This document shows positions 1-10,224 of a stretch of DNA of 64,000 nt, piece after piece. A program made the position numbers and the translations under genes. Positions within the stretch are counted from its first letter, which is position 1; the number at the start of each line of letters is the position of its first letter. Source of the stretch: Streptomyces sp. MUM 203J (GTDB lineage: Bacteria > Actinomycetota > Actinomycetes > Streptomycetales > Streptomycetaceae). The DNA is taken from positions 123,177-187,176 of the forward strand of contig NZ_JADWYO010000005.1 in NCBI RefSeq assembly GCF_022414595.1, read 5' to 3'. The notes under the pieces are model-generated. The model was not told the DNA's origin. It ran no database searches and saw only the letters and a list, made by a program, of their open reading frames with translations.

Positions 1-833
1 CCCAGGGCCTCCAGGAAGAAGCACAGGTCCTGGACCATGTAGTTGGAGGAGGCGTTGCGGATGACGGTCACGCCCTCGTGGCGGGCGGCGGCCAGCAGCG
101 CGTTCTCGGTCACCGTGTCGCCGCGCTCGGTCAGCACGATGGGGCGGCCGGGCGTCACGTCCGGGTCCACCTCGGCGTGGTAGAGCCCCTCCGTGGCGGT
201 GATGTCGAGGCCGAACCTGCGCAGGGCGATCATGTGCGGCTCGACCGTGCGCGTGCCGAGGTCGCAGCCGCCCGCGTACGGGAGCTTGAAGGACCGCATG
301 CGGTGCAGCAGCGGGCCGAGGAACATGATGATCGAGCGGGTGCGGCGGGCCGCGTCCGCGTCGATGGCCTCCATGGTGAGTTCGGCGGGCGGCACGATCT
401 CCAGGTCGGTGCCGTCGTTGATCCACCGGGTGCGGACGCCGATGGAGTTCAGCACCTCCAGCAGCCGGTAGACCTCCTCGATCCGGGCGACCCGGCGCAG
501 GACCGTGCGGCCCTTGTTGAGCAGCGACGCGCACAGCAGCGCCACACACGCGTTCTTGCTCGTCTTGACGTCGATGGCGCCGGAGAGGCGGCGCCCGCCG
601 ACCACGCGGAGGTGCATGGGGCCGGCGTAGCCGAGCGAGACGATCTCGCTGTCGAGCGCCTCACCGATGCGGGCGATCATCTCAAGGCTGATGTTCTGGT
701 TCCCGCGCTCAATACGGTTGACGGCGCTTTGGCTGGTGGCCAGCGCCTCGGCGAGCTGCGCCTGCGTCCAGCCACGGTGCTGCCGGGCGTCACGGATGAG
801 CCTGCCGATGCGTACGAGGTAGTCGTCTGCCAT
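1..833 (-). CDS. HTH-fused UDP-GlcNAc enolpyruvyl transferase-like protein (MurA family), partial
   Basis: Enolpyruvyl transferase of the MurA family; the C-terminal part runs off the left edge of the window. MurA enzymes add enolpyruvate from PEP to UDP-N-acetylglucosamine in the cytoplasm, the first committed step of peptidoglycan synthesis. Residues 5-62 form an XRE-type helix-turn-helix (TQAQLAEALATSQSAVNRIE). The transferase fold starts near residue 72. The Lys-Asn pair of the active site is at K93-N94, and the PEP-attacking Cys of the GGC loop is at C190, so the enzyme looks competent. The start is the ATG at 831-833; no clear ribosome site precedes it. A dyad lies 13-28 bases upstream. 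S. coelicolor has a similar HTH-bearing protein beside aconitase (recalled). This is probably not the sole MurA of the cell; a regulatory or sugar-sensing role is inference. Confidence 0.85.
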   Translation of the reverse strand, partial: MADDYLVRIGRLIRDARQHRGWTQAQLAEALATSQSAVNRIERGNQNISLEMIARIGEALDSEIVSLGYAGPMHLRVVGGRRLSGAIDVKTSKNACVALLCASLLNKGRTVLRRVARIEEVYRLLEVLNSIGVRTRWINDGTDLEIVPPAELTMEAIDADAARRTRSIIMFLGPLLHRMRSFKLPYAGGCDLGTRTVEPHMIALRRFGLDITATEGLYHAEVDPDVTPGRPIVLTERGDTVTENALLAAARHEGVTVIRNASSNYMVQDLCFFLEAL

Positions 834-845
834 GAGTCGCAGGCT

Positions 846-861
846 ATCTCAGATATGAGAT
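846..861. promoter_or_regulatory. Inverted repeat ATCTCA-N4-TGAGAT before the HTH-MurA gene
   Basis: Two perfect 6-base arms (846-851 and 856-861) flank GATA, 13 bases upstream of the ATG. The position suits an operator covering the promoter. Since the downstream protein carries its own HTH, autoregulation is a natural guess, but nothing in the sequence proves it. Confidence 0.35.
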
Positions 862-963
862 GCCGCTCGCCCTGGGGTGGGCCGATCGGGTGATGTCCCG
901 TCGCCCTTACGCCAGTTGCGGACGCCGGTCCTGGCCTCCTGGCCGACAAACAGTCAGCTTCTG

Positions 964-1443
964 TCATTCATACCCTGGATAGGCCGTCTCTAGCGCATTT
1001 CTCACGAAATGGTCCAGATCGTTCAAACCGGATGCGGCCCCCGTGTCCCGGCCCCGCGCCAGCAGGTGCGGAATCGCCCCGTGCAGTGCGAGCGTCACCA
1101 GCGCGGCCCGCTCCCGGGTCGCCGGCAGCCCCGCTGCCCGCTGCATCGCCTCGAACCCCGCGAAGTCCGCGGCGGCGACGGGGTCCAGGACCTCCGCCAG
1201 CCAGGGGCGTCGCGCCGCTTCTGCCTGGAGTTCCAGATATGCCAGCATCCTGACCCGTCCGGGCCCGGCGGAGACGTCCTCCAGCAGGTTCCGCAGCACG
1301 GCGACCAGTCCTTCCCGGTCCGTGGGCCCCCCGCGTGCGGCGAGGGCCGCCCTCGCCTCCCGCACCCTCCACCGCCTCGTGACCACCCGCCACCGCCGCC
1401 TCCGCGACGGCCTGCTGCGCCTGCTCCCGTCCTGACGGGCCAC
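964..1443 (-). pseudogene. TetR-family regulator remnant lacking the DNA-binding domain
   Basis: The reading frame encodes the ligand-binding, C-terminal half of a TetR-type regulator. Recognisable stretches are RVRMLAYLELQAEAARRPWL, then ATRERAALVTLALHGAIPHL and DHFVRNALETAYPGYE, the usual end of this family. TetR proteins normally have about 190-220 residues and start with a helix-turn-helix of about 50. Here the first ~40 residues are arginine-rich and unlike an HTH, and the histidine phosphatase gene begins to be read only 13 bases further upstream, so there is no room for the missing half. Either the gene is decayed, or a short effector-domain protein is still made. No convincing start codon or ribosome site was found; the left limit is the TGA at 964-966. 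Confidence 0.55.
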
Positions 1444-1455
1444 CGGGGGCGCGCC

Positions 1456-2082
1456 TCACACGTGGAGCTCCGGCGGGAAGCCGGTCCAGCGGAGCTCGGG
1501 CGGGAGGTGGCCCGTGTCGTTGTAGAGGAGGACCGACGCGGGGCGGCCGGGTGCGTAGCGGATGACGGTCAGCGCCGCGTTGGCGTGGTTGAGGCCGATC
1601 CAGCGCCAGTCCGGAGCGTCGAGGGCGTCGCGTACCAGCCAGGCGAGGAGGAAGTTGTGGGTGACGACCAGTTCGTGGCGGGGCTCGTCACCGGCGACCG
1701 GGCCGGTGAAGCGGGCGAGGGCCTCGCCGGCGAGCCGGGGGCCGGGTTCGCGCTCCTCGGGCGGGAACGCCATCAGGCGTTCGAGCGTGGCATCAGCCGT
1801 CTCGGGGGGAAGCTCCGCCCGGCCGGGGATGTAGGGGAGGTAGTCGCCCGCGGGTTCGGACGCGTGGACGGCGACCTCCTTGAGCCGGTCCGCGACGATC
1901 CGGGCGGTCTGCGCCGCGCGGGGGAGCGGGCCGTGATGGACCGCGGACAGGGGGGCGTCGCGGAGCCGTTCACCGAGGAGGACGGCCTGGCGGCGGCCGT
2001 TCACCGAGAGTTCGCGCTCGTCCTCCGTCGCCTGACCGTGCCGGGTGAGGTAGAGGTAGCGTGCGGCCGTACTGCCTGACAT
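1456..2082 (-). CDS. Histidine phosphatase family protein
   Basis: A 208-residue member of the histidine (phosphoglycerate mutase-like) phosphatase superfamily, which transfers phosphate through a phospho-histidine. The RHG motif is at residues 14-16 (LTRHGQATEDE), with H15 as the nucleophile; the second catalytic His lies in VVTHNFLLAW near residue 142, and an Arg in PLPRAAQTA matches the phosphate pocket. Length is typical of small single-domain members. The start is ATG at 2080-2082, preceded by GAAGG on the minus strand; a longer frame upstream has no family similarity and was not used. The substrate cannot be told from sequence. It is transcribed away from acnA, and the region between them carries two candidate operators. 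Confidence 0.85.
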   Translation of the reverse strand: MSGSTAARYLYLTRHGQATEDERELSVNGRRQAVLLGERLRDAPLSAVHHGPLPRAAQTARIVADRLKEVAVHASEPAGDYLPYIPGRAELPPETADATLERLMAFPPEEREPGPRLAGEALARFTGPVAGDEPRHELVVTHNFLLAWLVRDALDAPDWRWIGLNHANAALTVIRYAPGRPASVLLYNDTGHLPPELRWTGFPPELHV

Positions 2083-2208
2083 GGGAGCCCTTCGACGTGA
2101 TGCGGGATCGTGTCGACGGTGACGCCGCCCGGGGCGGCCCGGTTCCTGAGAACACGGCGCGGGATCGGCGGGGCCGCGCATGACCGATGCGCGCTGATGT
2201 ACTACTGT

Positions 2209-2226
2209 TATCTCGACATCGAGATA
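2209..2226. promoter_or_regulatory. Perfect 18-bp palindrome before acnA (possible TamR-type operator)
   Basis: TATCTCGACATCGAGATA has 8-base arms around CA and lies about 130 bases before the aconitase start. Streptomyces aconitase is reported, as I recall, to be controlled by TamR, a MarR-family regulator that senses citrate and trans-aconitate and binds similar AT-flanked palindromes. Assignment to TamR is inference; the palindrome itself is certain. Confidence 0.5.
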
Positions 2227-2270
2227 TCTGCTGACGACGCACCGCGGCCGCCCGCGCCGGTAAGGGAAAC

Positions 2271-2289
2271 CTAACTAAGCCTTACCTTA
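2271..2289. promoter_or_regulatory. Iron-box-like sequence (DmdR/IdeR type) before acnA
   Basis: On the minus strand the 19-mer TAAGGTAAGGCTTAGTTAG agrees at about 13 of 19 positions with the DtxR/IdeR/DmdR consensus TTAGGTTAGGCTAACCTAA. It lies about 70 bases before the acnA start. Iron control of an Fe-S enzyme would make sense. The match is imperfect, so this is a candidate only. Confidence 0.4.
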
Positions 2290-2329
2290 GCGGATCGGTG
2301 ACAAGCCTGTGGCGGCAGGATGCGGTTGA

Positions 2330-5071
<2,742 letters not shown>

Positions 5072-5084
5072 CGCCGTAGGGCCT

Positions 5085-5125
5085 GGTGAGGGCCGTGTCC
5101 GCCCGCCCGCGGTACGGCCCTCACC
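5085..5125 (+). terminator. Hairpin after acnA
   Basis: Arms GGTGAGGGCCGT (5085-5096) and ACGGCCCTCACC (5114-5125) pair perfectly over 12 bases around a 17-base loop. It starts 14 bases after the acnA stop. There is no T-run, as is usual in Streptomyces. Confidence 0.6.
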
Positions 5126-5236
5126 CGACGCCATGCGGCCTCAGGTCCACCGTCCCGCACCTGTGCGCGAGGAGGGCCGGCCGGGAGAGGCCGGTGCGGC
5201 AGCACCCTCGACCGGGCCGCCTGGGATAGTCGGCTC

Positions 5237-5713
5237 ATGGTGCGAACGGACGACTCCGCCGGCGAAACCTCGCTGACCCCGGAGGAGCGCGCGGCGGCGG
5301 ACTCCGCCGTTGCGACGGGTGCAGGACGCCGGGCTGGTGGCCGGCCGTGCACGCTCGACTCGCTGTTCGCAGCGTGGAGGGGCGTCGTGCGGGAGGTGGA
5401 GGAGGGCTACGCCTGGTGCGCGCCGGAGTTCGACGACGACATCTGGTGCCGGAGCGCGCTGGCCGGGGTGTGGCCGCTGCTGCCCCCGCGAGTGCGGGCG
5501 ATGCGAGGACCCGAGCTCGACGGACTGGACGCCCGGTTCCGTGTGGCCACGGTTCCCTGGCCTGACCAGGACGAGGGACCGCACCAGTGGTGGAAGCGGA
5601 GAGTTCCCCGGATCCTCGAATCGGAGGAGGGCGAGGACCGAGGGCAGGGGTGGCCCCAGGGCTGGGAGATGCTGCCGTTCCCGAAGCCCGACTCGGTCCA
5701 CGTCGTCGAGTGA
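5237..5713 (+). CDS. Hypothetical protein, 158 residues
   Basis: No domain was recognised. The protein is soluble-looking and acidic, with no signal peptide or membrane segment. It is rich in tryptophan (AAWRGVV, DIWCRSAL, GPHQWWKRR, QGWPQGWEM), and the N-terminal 35 residues look disordered. Codon use is typical of the host, which argues for a real gene. The start is ATG at 5237, but no strong ribosome site is visible. It stands alone between the acnA terminator and a long gap, so the context says nothing about function. Confidence 0.6.
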   Translation: MVRTDDSAGETSLTPEERAAADSAVATGAGRRAGGRPCTLDSLFAAWRGVVREVEEGYAWCAPEFDDDIWCRSALAGVWPLLPPRVRAMRGPELDGLDARFRVATVPWPDQDEGPHQWWKRRVPRILESEEGEDRGQGWPQGWEMLPFPKPDSVHVVE

Positions 5714-6130
5714 CCGGTCCCCCCGGCCGGTGCGGAGGGGATCCAGGTCGTCCGGCCCCGGTCCCGGACATCCGGGGGCCGTCCGTTTCCGGGCGGTGGG
5801 CGGCCCGGTCTCCGGGGCGGGCGCAGTACCGGCAGACGGCGGCGGCGGTGCCGGTGCGGGAGTACGCCGGTGCGGCGGTGGCGTGCCGGGTGGTGCTCCG
5901 TCATGTGTCAGGCACGGGGCGGGGGAACGCAGAACGGCCGCCTCCCCTCTTTCCCCTGCCCGCCTCCGCCCCGGACCCCTTCGGCGCCGTGCCCGGACGA
6001 CGCTCGCCTTCCGGTGCCGGGCAAGGCGTGTTCCCCTCCTGGGGCTCCTGCTCGCGGGATCCCGGGCCGGCCGGGGGCGGGGCCCCGCGGCAGGGCCGTA
6101 CATCGCGCACAGCAGGGCCGCCGGAGGTTC
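5714..6130. other. 417-bp region without a recognised gene
   Basis: The reading frames here are arginine- and proline-rich shadow frames without family similarity. No strong hairpin, promoter or repeat was found. It separates two convergent genes. Confidence 0.4.
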
Positions 6131-6670
6131 CTACGGGCACCCTCCGGCCGGTGACAGCCGGGTCACGCGCGCCAGCGGCACGTCCAGGGCCCGGCCGCCA
6201 GCCAGGACCCGTACCCTCCCGTGGCCCGCGCCCGAGCCGAGCGTCCCGCAGACCGACCCCGCGGACGTGGTGACCCGCACCAGCGCCGTGCCGTTCGCAT
6301 CCGCCGGGCTCGGCCACCACGCGGTCGCCGTCGCCACCGCGACCAGCAGCACCGCCAGGAACGTCAGCCACAGCCCGCTCCGCAGCCTCCGCCCCGCCCG
6401 CGCCGCGTCCAGGGCCCGCCCCGGCAGCGGCCAGGCCACCCGGCCCACCAGGTAGGTCGCCCAGCACGCCACGGCCAGGGCCGCCAGTACCAGTACCCCG
6501 GCCGCGGCCTCCAGCCAGCGCGGCACCGGGGGCGTCCCGCTCTTCAGCACCCCGCACAGCCCGACGAACCCGAACACCGCGAGCTGCACGGTGTGCCAGC
6601 CCCGCGCCGAGCCCCGCGGCCCCTCCGCGCCGTCACGCTCACGGACGTCACTCACCCGGTCGTCGCTCAT
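6131..6670 (-). CDS. Small membrane protein of unknown function
   Basis: A 179-residue protein with three likely membrane segments: around residues 28-43 (VQLAVFGFVGLCGVL), 53-75 (LEAAAGVLVLAALAVACW) and 98-117 (LWLTFLAVLLVAVATATAW). The C-terminal 60 residues (from about ANGTALVRV) would form a small exported or cytosolic beta-rich tail. The first 25 residues are charged. The start is ATG at 6668-6670, the first methionine before the hydrophobic part; the longer upstream frame is arginine-rich and unlikely. No family was recognised and there are no operon partners. Confidence 0.65.
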   Translation of the reverse strand: MSDDRVSDVRERDGAEGPRGSARGWHTVQLAVFGFVGLCGVLKSGTPPVPRWLEAAAGVLVLAALAVACWATYLVGRVAWPLPGRALDAARAGRRLRSGLWLTFLAVLLVAVATATAWWPSPADANGTALVRVTTSAGSVCGTLGSGAGHGRVRVLAGGRALDVPLARVTRLSPAGGCP

Positions 6671-7473
6671 GGCGCAACGCCAGCACCGCCCGGCCGCCCG
6701 GTCAACGGGACGCGCCCCGCGTGCCCCGGATGCGCGGGCCGGACGGGAGAGCCGGGCGGCATGTCGTACCGCGAGGACGGTCCGTCGGACGGGGGCGTCG
6801 GGGCCGAGGGGCTCGGTGGGAGCCGGGCTGCTGGGGCTCGCAGAGCCCGGGACGGCGGCTTCCCCGGGCCGACCGGCCCGGACGCGTCCCGGCTCCCATG
6901 ACGGGCGGCGCCCCCGCGGGGAGGAGGAGCGGAAGCCGGAGGCCGCCGGGCGCGAGCCGGAGACGGCCCGGCTGCGGGGGGCGGCCACCGGCAGCCCGCG
7001 GACGCGGAGGGGCCACGCTGCCCTTCCGCGCGCCGGTTCCGACGCCGCGGTCCTGTGACGGCTCTGCTCAGGGCCGCCGCCGCACACCCCGTACACGATC
7101 GGCGGCGGTGTGCACCACGGGCCGTCCCTCCGCTGCGCGCGGCGTCCGTTTCAGGCCGCCCCCCGCGTGCCGCCGAGCCGCGCACAGGTGCCGGTCCCGG
7201 TGCCCCCGTTCACCCGCCGGCGGTGTGACCGGACCGGCGAACTCCGCGAGCCGCACGCGCTGTTCGGTGCCGTCGGCCGGGGCACCGTCGGGATGCCGGG
7301 CGGGCCCCGGGGCGCCGCAGGGACCCGGCCTCGCCGTACCGGGCCGGTGACGCCCGGCACCGGTTCCCGGCGGACACGCGCAGCGGCACGACGCCCCTGC
7401 CGGACACGCCCACGGCTACCGCGCCCCGCTCGGCCTGACGGCGGAAAGAGTCGGGCCGAAAGTGTTGTCGATC
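6671..7473. other. About 800 bp without a recognised gene
   Basis: Very GC-rich DNA upstream of ngcE. All six frames contain only arginine/proline/alanine-rich runs without recognisable motifs. The start of the ngcE promoter region lies at its right edge. A decayed gene cannot be excluded. Confidence 0.4.
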
Positions 7474-7503
7474 TTGCCCCGTGGACGTTCAGTGGACTAT
7501 ACC
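7474..7503 (+). promoter_or_regulatory. Candidate ngcE promoter
   Basis: TTGCCC (7474-7479) and TATACC (7498-7503) are spaced 18 bases apart, close to the vegetative sigma pattern of Streptomyces. The -10 hexamer lies inside the DasR-like site. The implied leader is about 195 bases. Confidence 0.4.
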
Positions 7504-7506
7504 TGT
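7491..7506. promoter_or_regulatory. DasR-responsive-element-like site (dre) before ngcE
   Basis: AGTGGACTATACCTGT matches the recalled dre consensus AGTGGTCTAGACCACT at 12 of 16 positions, including AGTGG, CTA and ACC. DasR is the GntR-family repressor of amino-sugar genes, released by phosphorylated glucosamine. The gene that follows encodes a GlcNAc/chitobiose-type binding protein, which supports the call. The site covers the putative -10 hexamer. Confidence 0.55.
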
Positions 7507-7701
7507 CGGCATCCGTGATGACGTGACCCCGGTCACGGCCCGGCGGTATCCAGCGACACCTTGCGCAGACCTGCACGACTCGGCATGACGACTCGGCACG
7601 ACCCAGTTGCAACAGACCGCGGCGGCGGGGCCCTTCGCCTCAGGCGAGCCGTAAGGGCGACCGGGCACCGCCTGAGTCCTGGAGAAGGCGAGGACTTCAG
7701 C

Positions 7702-9150
7702 ATGGGATCCACTCACGAACCGCACGCAGTCGGCCGGCGTGCGCTGATCAGACGATCCGCCGCGCTCGGGCTCGGCACCCTCCCGGCCGTGGGCCTGCTC
7801 TCCGCCTGCGCCACCGGAGGCGGCGGAGACGGCGGACAGAACCAGGGGCCCGCCCCCGCGGGTGAGAAGACCGCGAAGAACCCGCTGGGCGTCAAGGAGG
7901 GCGCCCCTCTGGAGGCGTTCATCTTCAAGGGCGGGCTCGGTGACCAGTACGCCAAGGACGCCGAGGCCGACTACAAGGCCATGTACAAGGCCGAGGTCAC
8001 CCACACCGGCACCCAGCAGCTCGGCCCCAAGCTCACCCCCCGGTTCGCCGGCGGCAACCCGCCCGACGTCATCGACAACAACGGCGCCGACCACCTCGAC
8101 CTCAACAAACTGTCCAGCCAGGGCCAGCTCCAGGACCTCGCCGCCCTGCTCGACGCGCCGTCCCTCGACGACCCCGCGAAGAAGGTGCGGGACACCATCC
8201 ACCCCAGCACCCTGGAGAAGGGGAGGCACGGCGACACCTTCGACGTGCTCTTCTACGCCTTCACCATCTACGGCACCTGGTACTCGCAGAAGCTCATGGC
8301 CGACCGCGGCTGGACGTACCCCAGGACCCTCGACGAGATGGTCGCCCTCTGCGGCCGGATCAAGAAGGAGGGCATCGCCCCCTGGACGTACGCCGGAAAG
8401 TATCCGTACTACGTCCACTTCACCCTCTTCCCGCAGATCGCCAAGATCGGTGGCATGGAGAAGTGGATCGCCATCGACAACCTGGAGCCGCGCGCCTGGA
8501 CCTCCAACGACGCGGTCCGCCAGGTCGTCGAGCACTACGAGGAGCTCGCGGCCAAGGGCTGCTTCCTGGAGGGCAGCAAGGGCCTGACGCACATTCAGTC
8601 CCAGACCGCCTGGACCAAGGGCAAGGCCGTGTTCATCCCGAACGGCACCTGGCTGGAGAACGAGGCCGCGCCCACCACCCCGGACGGTTTCGGCATGTCC
8701 GTCGGCGGCCTGCTCGACGGCGGCGCCGGCGACGCCATGCCCCACGGCGCCGTACGCGCCGAGCCCGGCGAGCCGTACGTCGTGGCCGCCAAGGGCAGGA
8801 ACCCCATCGGCGGCATGGAGATGCTCCGCATCATGCTCTCCGAGAAGCACGCCCGGAACTTCTCCACCAGCGTGAAGTCCCTGACCTGCGTCACGGACGC
8901 CACCGAAGGCCTCACCCTCTCGCCGGGGCTCACCTCCGCCAGCGCGCTGTTCCGCGCGGCGGGCGACGACGTCATCACCATCCAGCTCCAGGACTGGTAC
9001 CCCGCGCTGAGCGACGACAAGATCGGCGGGCTCACCGGCCAGCTCCTCGCGGGGGAGCTGAAGGCGGCCGACTGGATCAGGAAGGTGCAGGCCGAGAGCG
9101 ACAAGGTGGCCCAGGACAGCCACGTCACCAAGTTCAAGCGCACCAGCTGA
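7702..9150 (+). CDS. ngcE: N-acetylglucosamine/N,N'-diacetylchitobiose ABC transporter, substrate-binding lipoprotein
   Basis: Extracellular solute-binding lipoprotein of the NgcE type, 482 residues. The N-terminus has a twin-arginine-like stretch (GRRALIRRSA, residues 11-20), a hydrophobic segment and a lipobox LSAC with C36, followed by a Gly-rich linker, so it should be exported and lipidated. It then has the family-1 binding protein fold (NNGADHLDLNKLSSQG; FYAFTIYGTWYS). Two permease genes follow in the same direction and a ROK regulator comes after, the arrangement recalled for S. coelicolor SCO6005-6008, whose binding protein takes up diacetylchitobiose. The start is ATG at 7702; a longer frame from 7561 would bury the signal peptide. 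No ATPase gene is present: such transporters usually share the MsiK ATPase encoded elsewhere. Confidence 0.9.
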   Translation: MGSTHEPHAVGRRALIRRSAALGLGTLPAVGLLSACATGGGGDGGQNQGPAPAGEKTAKNPLGVKEGAPLEAFIFKGGLGDQYAKDAEADYKAMYKAEVTHTGTQQLGPKLTPRFAGGNPPDVIDNNGADHLDLNKLSSQGQLQDLAALLDAPSLDDPAKKVRDTIHPSTLEKGRHGDTFDVLFYAFTIYGTWYSQKLMADRGWTYPRTLDEMVALCGRIKKEGIAPWTYAGKYPYYVHFTLFPQIAKIGGMEKWIAIDNLEPRAWTSNDAVRQVVEHYEELAAKGCFLEGSKGLTHIQSQTAWTKGKAVFIPNGTWLENEAAPTTPDGFGMSVGGLLDGGAGDAMPHGAVRAEPGEPYVVAAKGRNPIGGMEMLRIMLSEKHARNFSTSVKSLTCVTDATEGLTLSPGLTSASALFRAAGDDVITIQLQDWYPALSDDKIGGLTGQLLAGELKAADWIRKVQAESDKVAQDSHVTKFKRTS

Positions 9151-9273
9151 GCCGAGCGCCGGCCGGGCGGCGCACCAGCCTGAAGCGGTGCCCGGACCGA
9201 AGCGGCGCACCGACCGATCCGGGACCGACGAGGCCGCAGAGCCGGAAGCGAAGCAGGGAGGGCCGGGGAGCCC

Positions 9274-10197
9274 ATGCAACACGGCAAGTACCGATTCATC
9301 GTGGGGTTCCTGGCCCTGCCGCTGCTCGTCTACGGCGTCTTCGTCGTCTCGCCGTTCGTCCAGGCCTTCCAGATCTCGATGACCGACTGGTCCGGCCTCG
9401 TCGGCAGCGCGCGCTTCGTGGGCCTCGACAACTTCGTGCGCCTCTGGGACAGCGACGACTTCTGGAACGCCCTGCGCCACAACGTTTCCATGCTGGCGCT
9501 CGTGCCGGTCGTGACCCTAGGGCTCGGGCTCTTCTTCGCCTTCATGCTGAACGTAGGCGGCCGGCGGCGCCGTGGAGACTCCGTGACCGGGGTCGCGGGG
9601 GCGCGTCTCTACCAGTTCGTCTTCTTCTTCCCGCAGGTCATCTCCATCACGATCATCGCCGTCATCTGGTTCAACATCTACAACCCCGACCCCGATGACG
9701 GCATGCTCAACTCGCTCCTGGGCACCCTCGGCCTGGGCGGTCTCCAGAACGCCTGGCTGGGGGAGAAGAGCATCGCGCTGTGGTGCATCAGCGCCGTGAT
9801 GGTGTGGGGGAACGTCGGCTTCTACGTGGTGCTGTTCTCCGCCGCCATGGCGTCCATCCCGCGCGACATCTACGAAGCCGCCCTGCTCGACGGCGCCGGG
9901 CGGTTCCCCACCTTCTTCCGCATCACCCTGCCCCTGCTGTGGGACACGGTGCAGACCGGCTGGGTGTACATGGGCATCATCGCGCTGGACGCCTTCGCCC
10001 TCGTGCAGATCATGTCCGTGAACATGGGCGGTCCCGACGGCGCCACCGACGTCATGCCGCTGCGGCTGTACCAGACGGCGTTCCGCGACAGCCAGTACGG
10101 CTACGCCGCCGCGATGGGCGTCGCCATGCTCCTCGTGACCATGACCTTCGCCGTCCTCGCGCTGCGCCTCGGGCGCCGTGAGCGGATCGAGTACTGA
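9274..10197 (+). CDS. ngcF: Carbohydrate ABC transporter permease NgcF
   Basis: Inner-membrane permease of the MalF/UgpA type, 307 residues, with six predicted membrane segments beginning at residues 8-28 (FIVGFLALPLLVYGVFVV). The EAA loop that contacts the ATPase is visible as YEAALLDGAGRFPTFFRITL. It forms a heterodimer with the next permease and should pass GlcNAc or chitobiose delivered by NgcE. The start is ATG at 9274, preceded by GGAGGG/GGGGAG. It lies 123 bases after ngcE and 27 bases before ngcG, so it is in one operon. The ATPase must be supplied from elsewhere. Confidence 0.92.
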   Translation: MQHGKYRFIVGFLALPLLVYGVFVVSPFVQAFQISMTDWSGLVGSARFVGLDNFVRLWDSDDFWNALRHNVSMLALVPVVTLGLGLFFAFMLNVGGRRRRGDSVTGVAGARLYQFVFFFPQVISITIIAVIWFNIYNPDPDDGMLNSLLGTLGLGGLQNAWLGEKSIALWCISAVMVWGNVGFYVVLFSAAMASIPRDIYEAALLDGAGRFPTFFRITLPLLWDTVQTGWVYMGIIALDAFALVQIMSVNMGGPDGATDVMPLRLYQTAFRDSQYGYAAAMGVAMLLVTMTFAVLALRLGRRERIEY

Positions 10198-10224
10198 TCG
10201 AGCACCAGAGGGGACGCGCTGCTG

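Noticed and set aside
6671..7473. Several arginine-rich frames of 60-200 residues on both strands
   Set aside because: No motif, no ribosome site and amino-acid composition of random high-GC DNA.
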